Assembly: GCF_014839805.1 (NCBI RefSeq)
Contig: NC_051134.1
Location: 7,719,170-7,783,169, forward strand
Source: Manduca sexta
Lineage: Eukaryota; Arthropoda; Insecta; Lepidoptera; Sphingidae
Length of the DNA: 64,000 nucleotides
Direction: 5' to 3'
This document shows positions 34,901 to 46,900 of the stretch, piece after piece. Below the pieces are notes generated by a model. It saw only the letters and a list, made by a program, of their open reading frames with translations, was not told the origin of the DNA and did not search any database. Position numbers and translations under genes: made by a program. Position 1 is the first letter of the stretch. Every line of letters begins with the position of its first letter.

Positions 34901-37900
34901 AAACATGATGCCCTTTTTTTTAAACTCTACAAGTCAACAAACACAAATTTCTAATGAAATGAAACGTTTTACAATTCACTCTCACTGTAAAACTCTTTGT
35001 GAGTAACTTCACCACCGCGTAAGTGAATAAGTTAACCGTTCGACTTGTCAACAGTGAAAATTTGCAACTCGCACTCGCAAAGTTTATTTATTCGATCGTC
35101 GCTGTCGACAGAGTAACATAAACAAATCTCGCACTCACAAATTATGTTTCACATTTATGACACTAGGCGGCGCTGATCAAATGCCATACAATATCACGTT
35201 TACTTTAACGCGATCGACGCGTTAAAAAACTCGCACTAAGCACACAGATATTGTTTTGTGGCCCCCGTTTACGAATTGTGAACCCTAATTTTTTGGTTAC
35301 GCCAACGTAGACCCCCGCCAAGTCTCCTGTAGATCCCTGGGGTTTATCTGGAGCATTTTATGAATCAAAGTCTTAGAGCAATAAGCGCAGTTAGTACCAT
35401 GCAGTAGGTGAATCAAAGTTCTGAGTGTTGCCAGTACTGTAGGCAAGTTACTATCGGGCGAGCAGCTTGCTCGTCTTGTCATTGGTATATAAAAGATAAT
35501 AATTGAATCGAATACTGTTGTCGGAAATCCGTTTGGTCTATCATAGTAATGAACAACAGTGCCTTTGTTTTTCAGATGCTCTGCGCGTTTCCGGCGCACA
35601 CACTTGCATCACGTGACTTCAAAGATTTTGTTCATATTAATAATACGTGAGTACATTGATTGAGCCGATTATTAATTTATTTTTTAACCGACTACAAAAA
35701 AGGAGGAGGTTACAATTGGTATGTTTGTTACCTCAGAACGCGGTCATTTATTGACCGATTTTGAAAACTCTTTTTTTATTCGAAAGAATATACCTCCAGA
35801 TTGGTCCTATGGACTTTTTTCAAAATCACTTCAGTAATTTGTAACTTCTAATTTTTATTTTAATTACTAACGTAGTTTTAAGAAAAAAAAATATATTTTA
35901 CTAGCAATATGAGTCCTATATTACTCGAATAAATAAATATCTATGCATATTATAAAACAAAGTCCCCCTTTCTGTCTGTCTATATGTTATCGATTTTCTC
36001 AAAATCTACTAAATGGATTTTTGAGAAATTTGGTATGGAGATTGTTTAAGACCCTGGGTAGGTTATAGGTTACTTTCTATCCCGGGATTTTTTTCATCCC
36101 GGAAAACTCCTTCAAACGGGCGAAGCCGCGAGCAAAACCTAGTTAAAATAATAATAATTGTAAATCAGCATTCTCACTTAATTTGTTCAGTGGCAGCGTG
36201 CTTTGGTATTATAAGGGGCCGAGTTCGATTTCTAGCTTTCGGTCAACACAAGAATGTGGATGATTCCATTGGAAAAAAAAATTTAAACCTGGGGTTTGTC
36301 TGTGTGTGCAATATGGAGATGTATTCGCCCCTTATTACGAAATGAGACGGATATAAACTCTACGAAATGTAAATTAGTGGTAACTTTGCTTAACCATTTG
36401 GAATGAAGATGTATGTTATGATGTATTCTATCTCAATTAACTAATGGTCGTCCGATAGTCAAAATTCGACAAAAGTCGCAGGTCACTGAATGCGGGCCCC
36501 TTGTAATAGATCAATCTGGAAATCTTTGGCGAGACCCATATTCGGCAGTGGACATCATGCGGCTGATGATAGGGTCTTTAAGAAAATCGTTTATTTAAGT
36601 TAATTCATTTATTCGAATTTATGTTCCACTTTAAACGCCACGCAGGCATGTTATAGATTAAATAACTAACGATTTACAAAAACTTTAATTCATGACAGTG
36701 GTATAAATGTATTGTTGAGCCATTTTACATAAGGAAAAATTCAAATAATTGCGCTACATAATATAATCAATGTTGTACTCGAGCCCTGCTGATTGGACTC
36801 GGTTACATATTATTATTTGTGCGCATGCTAACATTACAAGGTTATTTTCTCCAGCCTGGTTTAGACTTTACAAACAATCATGCAGATTCTTTTTTGACCT
36901 TCCTTTATATTTCTTAGTATCCCTTAAGATATTTTTACAAGCATTTTTGCTTAATTTTGAATTAATATTTACGACCTGCCGCTGGCCGGGCGAAAATCCA
37001 CTATAGAAACACTAGACCCATGCAAATAAATCCACACTGGGTTGTCCAACATGGAATTCGAACTCACGACTTCTGAATCTACCGTACTGTCAATGGGTCT
37101 AGGAGACGACAATAAAATGCAAAGTATCTTTAAAAAAGACCATCTATTTTACATATTGTGCCTAAAAATAGATGAAAACATTTAATTCCTAATACACCAC
37201 CGCACGTTTTGCCACTAGAATCAAGCAATGATCGAACATTTAAAATTCCCGCATAAAACGTGGGAACATCACAAGCAATAGGCATGTAATAATAATTAAT
37301 GTTTTATTATTACAGAGACATCGTTCTGAACCTTGAAGCGATTTGCAGTTGCAACGGGTAAGTTTTTTTATTTATTTATTTTTTTATTGAGCACCAATAC
37401 AATTGCAACAATAGTAAAATTATAATATTATTGATAAGCTAAGTGCCATTGTAGTTATAGGTGAAGACTGCATGCAAAATTATGTTTCTGAAAAACAAAT
37501 AAATATGTTTCTAAAATTATAAATCATCATCATCATCTCAGCCACAGGAAGTCCACTGCTGAACATAGGCCTCCCCCAAAATTATAAATATATCGTAATA
37601 ATACTATGAATATTAAAAATAATGAAGTTAAAATGAATAAATTAAATTGTTACAATTAAAAAATCTTAGTGACTAATATATTTACTGTTGAACAAAGCCT
37701 AAAATAAAAGTAAAAATTAAATAAATTTGTATCTCATTCAAAGTTTAAAAAAAGAAAAAAAAAACAGCATAAAATAATTCCTAAATAAAATAATTATAAG
37801 ATTGAAGTATACAAACAAATACTTAATTAAAAACAAAGCAAGCTGAAACCAGTGTGTCGATATTTTCGATTTACGAATTTAAAATCTTAAATGTGCTGAA

Positions 37901-40900
37901 ACTGACAGAGAACAAATCAACATCCTTAGTTTTAGCTATGACATTGAATTCTCGAATGTGCCGGTTAATAGGTGCATATTGGCCCAAGTTAGACTGAAAG
38001 GTAGTCGTTTTCAGGAGTTCAAACCTTGAGGCACATTTATGTACAAGCAAATGACGAAACGAGCATTTCAATGTTCTTACCAAGCAGCTAGTGATGGTTC
38101 CTTATCCCGGTCAAATGCATCATAATCACATTGAGACGAAGCGTAGGTGTAATCACGAATTGGCGCGATAATTTGACAAGAGCGTCGAGGCATTTGACAT
38201 TTAATTTTGATTCAATTTGTAACATTATTGTGCTAATGAGCACAGAAATAAAACTTAGTAGCTTCAAAGTAGCAGATGTTTCCGTATGGATCTTTTAATG
38301 AACCGATTTCTATAATAAATTATTTTATTTTGTTTCAGTTACAGCAAAGATCCTGAAGTTGAAACAGTAAGTTATGTTATTATTAAGTCTTGCAAATTAT
38401 ACTCTGGACCCGAAAAGTATGATAAATACCATGATAAATTATTACGATTTTAAACGTGTGGTAAACTCATTTGGCTCGGTTTGTCTACGTCTGTAAATGT
38501 AATTTGCTGGTGGTAAGATATATTTTATATCCGCCCAGATAGCAACCGCCGTACACAAGGTGTTAAAACCAGCCATAGTGGCCCACATATGGGTGTTGCG
38601 TTCTCGGGATCAGCCTGTGTGTATCGGTTCCAACAGGCCGGCATAATTGTGTCGACTACCGAGGGGTAATCATCTCTCGTCTGTCGACATTCTATCGGAC
38701 TCCATTTCACTTAATATCAGGTGCAGTTGGGTCACTCTGCCGTCCCTGTATAAAAGTATATGTTCTTCGTTTCGTGTTGGTTTTTGCATACAAATGAGTG
38801 GTAGCAAACCTTTTTTTACAAAGCGTAATTACGGTGGTCATTACATTCATTCATAAGTTGGTGCATGTTTTTATACTATTAGAGTTATTAATATTATTAA
38901 AACTTACGCGAGACATATTAAATTAATCGAAAACAACACGGTTTTATTTACGTTTAAAAAGTAGTCGGAATCGTCGACCAGTTTCGACCTATTAAGGAGG
39001 TCATCCTCAGGGGCGAGTGCTAAGAGGACGTCGCGTCGCGGAGGCCTCTCGATCACTGTCAGCCACCCGCGCCCGCGCCGCCGCCCGCCTAGCGGCACGT
39101 AAAGCACGGCTCGAAAATTGGGGTGGGGGTGGTTCAGAGGCTTCCAAAGATGTCACATGTGAGCTTCACTTCATCAAATCCATCCGTGGCGGCGCGGGCG
39201 CGGGTGGCTGACAGTGATCGAGAGGCCTCCGCGACGCGACGTCCTCTTAGCACTCGCCCCTGAGGATGACCTCCTTAATAGGTCGAAACTGGTCGACGAT
39301 TCCGACTACTTTTTAAACGTGAGTAAAACGTGAGTAGTTTTCGATAAATTTTTTAGAGTTATTGATTTTTAAGAAAAATTGCTTACTACACTGGCAAATT
39401 GCGAGCGAATTTATAGCGGACCCGCAGCAAAAATGCTATAGGTGCGCAACATCAATGATCGACTTCGCTACACCGAAATAATTTTGTACAGTCATAGAAA
39501 TCCTTTCCTCAATTGAAATTGATTATTTTTATATCACATGTAACAACTTGTAAAATTCAATCTTGACATTTGCTTGCAGAAACAAAATTTTTATTCGTTT
39601 GTAAAATAATGCATAGTAGTCGCTCCCTTGCAGTCGATCCGTTAAAACTGCCTGATGTCAATTTCATTGTACCTGTTTTCGCGTTCATATTCTGCGTCTT
39701 CGAGTTTATTTATTTATTTAGACAGCCAACAAAACATACATATTACATAGTTATTTGTTACATTTCAGTAAGTAATTGCCGCAGTTCTGTTTTAATTACA
39801 GGCTGTCACAGCATGAACATATAATTACATAACAATAAACAAATGAGATCACAAATCTAACACCAAAGTTTGCTCGTCGAAATCGATTCTGGTACTGGCT
39901 ATTCAGTATTCGTTTCGAGCACACGATGTGATTCCTGCGACTTCTCTCCGCACACTGCGTGTTATGGCTAAGTCTCAGAGACTATCCACGCAGGCACTAC
40001 TTTGTTTCTTTTTGCTTTTCATACTTCTTAAACTCACTTGGACTTGGTTTTAGTGCAACATAACTTATAATTAGTAGTATTTGTTTTGAGTCGTATGTTG
40101 GTTACCGCAACAGATTTTTTTAAAAGCAAAATTGATAATTTATATTATTATTTGACATCGGCTATCCCAAGGTAGATATCCCAGAGGAAGCCCCGGGGAA
40201 TTTCGTGTGATAATCTCAATATTCTGGCCCTGGGCATTGAATCTAGGAACTGCCAATCTAAAGACTATTTACGTTGCAACTAACAGTCGTTTTAATAACC
40301 GATCCTAATCTCAATATTCAATCCGATCCCAAGAACACACCAACCAAATTTCGTCATTTGCAACATGTCAAAAAAGCTTTTTCCTGATTTGTCCATTTTT
40401 ACGATGGATGGAAAAGATGATGGTTGTTGAAAACGACTGTAAACCATGTTTTCGGCTCCTCTCGAAAATATATAACGTACGTGATATGTTTGTTATATTT
40501 ATTTTTGTATTTGCCGAGCCCCCGGACCCATTTATTGAACGTTAACATTATTAATTAAATATTTTCAATTCATTTTCCTCAATAGTAATTAGCGATAAAA
40601 CCACTAATTAGTTATGTTCGGGAATTCACAATAATAAATTGGGTCAAAAGTAGACTTTTACAGTTGGTTTTTTTTCCCATATCACAAGTAAATTCTTACC
40701 ATGTTCACGATGGATTACTTATTACTTCGTCTGTACACAATTATGTTATAGTGCATGAGTTTATCTGTATTTTTTTGGAAATAAATTTATTTATTGAAAT
40801 TTAGTGACACTGTTCAACAAGATTTTTTTTATTGCTTTAAATGACGAGACGAGCTTGCCGTTCGCCTGATGGTAAGTGATACGACCGCCCATAAACAGCA

Positions 40901-43900
40901 GAGACACCATCCAACAACTTGAATTACAAAGTATTGTTGGGTATTCCACTGCGCTCGCTGTCTTGAGACATGAGATGTTAAGTCTTATTATGTCCAGTAG
41001 TTACACTGGCTACAATATCCTAACCAGAACACAACAGTGAGTACACACTGCTGCTTGGCGGCAGAAATAGACATTGCGGTGGTACCTACCCAGGCGGACT
41101 CTCACATATACCTACCACCTACCACCAGTAAAAAAATAGTCTGACGTTGACAATTTCAGTGTTGGAGTAAACGCTTCTTATACTTCTTACGAAGAAGAAT
41201 ACGAAGAACTCTTTTTCTTATCTTAAGAAGATAAGAAGTCTTCTTCTTATCTTAAGAAGATAAGAAGAAGACTTCTTATCTTCTTTTTTCGGGTATAAAT
41301 TATTGACGATCCGAACAAACCGCTTGCCTGATGGTATACGACATTTCGGGACATAAACTGATAGACTAAGTTTTTGAATTATTAAGTATTAGTAGATTAT
41401 AATAAATATTGAGTTTGGTTGTTAATCGTTCGAAATATTAAACCAGCACCTATACAAAATACGGACATGTCCTTTATAGTCTGGCATTCTCCCCGCACTA
41501 AGCAACCAGGAATGCAGTCACAACGGATAGATTTCATCGGATATGTGATGGATACAGTATATTATCGGATATCCGATATCGGCTCATGAGCCGATATGCC
41601 ATGGCATCCGACAACGGATAATGTGGAGACGCTCTCAGGAGTGGCTTGCTATTTAACTTCTGTTTTTAAAACCATAAACGATTGTAAAACACAACTGGAT
41701 TCTATTATAACTATACAACATACATTCCGAAGTAATAAAAGCTAAGTTCTGTCTTTATTTTTATTTATCAAATGTAACAATCATGTGATGTTTATTTGCA
41801 GATAAAATACAAATTAAAGTATTCATGGGCTTATTTAGAACGGTGAGCATTAGTTCCTATATTTTATCACCTATTTACGATAATTCTGCCCTGGTAATCG
41901 ATACGGTAAGTCAGAAGAGGTGGATCTGTTCTACTACATGGTTAACTAGACTATTTTATCGTTTTCACTGCTGTTTATCAAACAATAAAATTAATTTATA
42001 ATTTAATGTATAAAACCTGGATAAAAAGAAAGTTCTACTTTCTAAATCAGTAATAAAAATTGTCTGCCTTTGATCTACTGTGCCCTCGAATATCACGGCA
42101 GAATTGCAGGACTTCTAAGCAACTAAAAGTTATAGGAACTTAGAAATCTGTGCTTGAGAAAACCATAACCATTTTTTTTAAATCACATCTGTTCCTTTAT
42201 GATATAGAATGCTGGCGAAGGGTGAAAACTTACTTACTCTAAATATATATTCTCATATTATGTAATAGCACAATTTAACAATGTACACATTACTTAAACG
42301 AATGTTATGTACTGCTTTAAGTTGGTTGTGCATCAGAATGTGACCATCGTTATACTACTTCTGTAAAAAATTCAAGGTATAATCTGCTGGAGAACCTAAA
42401 ATAAATTAATAAATATACTTTTCAAAAAGTAAAAACTATTAAAAAAAAATTATACCGCCTTCAAAAACCTCTAAATACCAAAAATAATTTAACATTATCT
42501 ATATACTGGGTATTAATTTTGGAGTCGGTGAATAATTCAAATTGCTATTCAAACTAGATAAATACATGAAAAATTTAAGCCAGCCTGAGACATGAGATGT
42601 TAAGTCTTATTATGTCCAGTAGTTACACTGGCTATAATGTTCTTCAAGCCCGAATACAACAGTGACTACACACTGCTGCTTGGCGACAGAAGTAGACATT
42701 GCGGTGGTACCAACCCATGCGGACTTTCACATATGAGAGACCTACCACCAGTAAAGTCTCGGGTTCAGGCTGTATATGTCAAACAAGGCGGGATAATTGT
42801 TCCGCCTGGCAACTGGTATCTAAACATCTCTCGTCACTCGACACCCTATCTGATCCCTAATATACTTAGAACCAGGGACTGGTGTTACTTCGCCGAGCCT
42901 GTATGCAACAAAAATAATATTTTATTATATATTTTCAGAACAAGAATATCTACGAAAATAGACGCCGCATGCCGGACCGTAGGGTGAGCCATTGTGAAAT
43001 ATTTTATCCCCTTTGTACTCATTACGGTAAAGACAATATGTAAATGTACTATGCCCGTGCCGAGTTTAACCCCTTTCAACAGTGTAAAATTTGTTACTCA
43101 GTTGCTTTACTGTTTTACTAGAAGGCCGTTGATGTTACGTGTTGTATTTCTAGGCTATAAAACGTAATGTATCCTTTTTTTTAAAAAGGAACATTACTTT
43201 ACTGCGTCCCTTGAAGTAATTTGGCCTGTAAGGGGCTAAACTCGCGGTAAGTTACAACATTGGAGGTGTAAAGTGTCAGTTGGTATGCACTGTCCATCAA
43301 TCAGAACATTTAACGAGTTATTATAAAGTTATAAACACGTCGTCGGAAACTAACAACAATTCAGCCACACAAGAGCTTTCTCACATGTCCTTTTCTTTTA
43401 TCCTACAAATGTATATTAAATGATGATATTTTTTTTGATTATTTATGCACAATTAAGATATCGGATTGTCTATATATTTTTTTTAAAGGTTCATAAAAGA
43501 CACAACAGACACTGTTTGCATTCCGAATTGTGACCCAGGATATAAACACGTCAACGGAAGCTGTCAACCGACAAGCGAAATATTATCAGACAATGATGTG
43601 GCGAATAATAAATTTAATACAACTGAGCCATATGCTAGCACCTGTGACAAGTGAGTATATAATAAGATCATTTACAGAACATAAGTTCAAATTCAATTTT
43701 TTATTTATGATGTCGGGTAAATAGGTACATTGGTCTTAAGTAATAAAAAAAGAGTTCGCCGACATCTGTTTTGCATATATATGTCGGAGAAGCATTATTC
43801 CCGTCGACATCATCATTAGTGGTTGCGGACTTAGTGGGCGTCATCAGGGTAAAATGCGAGCACAAAACACAATGATCACAGATATTTTTATATTCGAATT

Positions 43901-46900
43901 CAAATTAAACAATATTTGTCACTTTACAATAATGAAGATAGAAAAGTGGACAATTAAGACCGAGCAGCGGGTTCAGGGCACCGATCTTACTTTAACCAAC
44001 AAATATTCTCAACGATCCAACTCGATCAACTCGACCAGTCACTATCATGATTCCTCCAACGAATGTCCAAAGCACTCATGGCCTACCTGAATAGTAAAGA
44101 TGGCGCCTCGACCCCGCTCGAGGCACGTGCCTTGCTCTGATTGGTCGTTTCGTAAATTATAATTTTTAAATAAACTTCTATTACATTATGGCTAATGCGT
44201 AAGGTTTTAAGTAATAGAAAATGTAACAAATCAAATAAAATTAGATTAACAATTATTGTGCGTTATGCACGCAAACAACAATCAACCGGACACATAGCTT
44301 CCTCCGACATGTTATATTTTTGAATATATATATTTCGGTAGATGCCTAAATTTTGAGAAAATTAAGTTATAAATTTAAAGCAAATAGAAATAAATAACGC
44401 ACTAAATCCGATTAGTACATGGCTAAAAATAATCAACTTAAAGTTAATTTAGTGCAAACTACAGTCATGCAATTTTCCAAAAAGCTAACAAAAGTCATGA
44501 CATCAACATTAAATATCAGGATAATGTGAGTATGGATAGCGAAATACTTATCCCCTTATTCATAGACGTTTTTTTATCTAAGGACGTAGTAAAGCCATGA
44601 TAACAAGTCTTTTTTTCAGTGCTGACGGCATGGCAGCCTTCGCAGTGCGTAGCCATAGGGCCGTTGAGATTGGTTAATATTGTTGAATTTTAATATTAGC
44701 CAATCACAAAGGCCCTAAGTCACGGAGTAAAGCTGTGATAACAACAGACTTGTTACCACAGCTTTAATCCGTCCTAAGATAAAAACATGTCTTTGAATAA
44801 GGGTTAAGTTTTTAGAAGTACAAATAGACAACAGAGTAACATGAAAAGAACCTACTCAAATGTTATGCATAAGTTTACGCTTCATCTCTGGAGAGTAGGC
44901 TGAAATAATAATTGTAATGATTCCTAGTTCCCACCGAGACGGGTTCTCTGTTCTTCCTGGAGAGTAGATCCAGCGTTTGTTCCAGAGTTCGATATACATA
45001 TCATAAAAATGTGTGTGTTTTTCGATTCGAAAGAAATTTAAAACACACACGTATTTTTTAATTGATCGTAATTTACATTTGCTTCCTATATGGCGAAAGG
45101 CACCCTTCCTCATCCACTGTAGCAAGATTAAAAAAACTCTCATAATTTTTTTTAGCCGTACCGCCGCGACCGTATTTATTTTTATTTACGGTTATAAAAC
45201 TTATTCGTACTCTAATTTATATTGTTTGGTTTCAGCTCTCCCAATATCTTATTCTTCGTGTCTGCTTTTATTAACATAATATTATTAGTTATTATTTTTG
45301 TAATAGTATTCAAAAAATGTAGAACCGGCGCCCGCGACAACAAAAGTAAGTAATAACTTATAAAATATTACGTATGACTACATAGAATATACCTGTCTTG
45401 TTACTTACATTCTGATTAGGTTTTGTTCACCGCTTTATCGTCCACTTTTCCATGAGAAAATGTAGCTTTTATTATATTTTCTGCTACAGATAATATGACG
45501 AAGCCCCGCGATACGTACGTGGACATGAACAGTGCAAGTCGGAATCCTGTTCTTTTTACGAAGAATGAATCCGTCCCTGAGAGTAAGTGGTCATTCAAAA
45601 AAATAACATTCAATTCATTCATTTCATTTCATAAGTTGTAAGAAAGAAATGTAAGACCCTGTATATCGACCCTTTAAACAAGCTTTGTCAGTTTATAATA
45701 CTAAGTTTTTTTCTACAAAAAACATCACTGAATAGGGTACCGGACTCATTTTTGTTCTTTACTATTATCAAATATTTACATAATATAAATTATAACACAG
45801 AAGGAATTATTAAAATCCGGTAAAAAAATCAACAAGTTATAAGTCTTTGAATTTCGGTGGAAGGGGTAATTAACAAGAAACAGAAAAGAGACGAAATATC
45901 CACATTTGACGTCATCGGGAATTACGACGCGTGCGAAAGAAAGAGATGAAGCGATATCCCCACATCGCGCCCACTTCTGCACGTTACAATATTTTAAATA
46001 TGAATTACTCGTTCATTTTTTAACCAATTGTTATGCAGTTTTCGCAGGAGTGTTTCTTTTTCGTATTATTAACCATTACATATAGAATAATGTACAAAAT
46101 CAAGCATAGGCCGGTCCCCTATTGGCATATAAGCTATTTTATATCTCAACAATTTGCTCCTGGAGTAAGTATTTGAACTATCTGAGTTTTAAACAGATGG
46201 CGCTGGCATCGTACATATGGTGCTTTGAAAGCTAGTGTTTAGCGTTTTAGTTATGTAACCTGTTTCGCGAGCAAATCTGCAAAAACAAATTGTTTAATGT
46301 ATATATTATCTTTCACAAGGTTCCGCTTGCGTTGAAGTCATTTCTCTCGTGAAGAAATATCATAGTTATATATGAGCTTACTTAGTTTTGTTTCCGGTCT
46401 GCAATCCGTATTAGAAAACCTAAATACATCTGCCTCCGTTTATTTCTCCATCTAAATGTCGAGTGAGAGAAAGCCTGTGGCATTAAGTCCACCTGTATGC
46501 CAGGTTTTTATGGAGTGCACGAATAAATAACTTTGTGTGTCTCAGGGCGGAGAGTGCAGTGACGTGTTCCGCAATGGTTTATTGCACTTCTTTGTAGTTA
46601 CGCTAAGTTAATGCTTTACTACAGCCGTACTATTTGGTCAACTCATTAATATTAATATATTCAATAGATATATATTGATATAATGCCTCTGAAATATTTT
46701 TGTTTGGAACATTCTTATATTAATTAAATAAAATAAAAATATGAACAAAAAGATACAAAATAAATAAACGTACATTCACTCGCGGCTATGTCCGCCTGAC
46801 AATCATATTCCTTGGGTTTTTACCAAATTGCAGTCTAATAAATTTATTTTTCCACAGATGCCAGATCGGGGTGCAGCGAGCATAATGTGCCAGTAGGCAG

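Noticed and set aside
35297..35599. Minus-strand 100-codon frame overlapping P1 exon 2
   Set aside because: No motif, and it conflicts with the plus-strand exon that has good splice sites; probably chance.
39017..39211. CpG-island promoter or Arg/Ala-rich protein in the GC-rich block
   Set aside because: The GC-rich sequence is one arm of a perfect inverted repeat plus its spacer; the open frame simply reflects composition.
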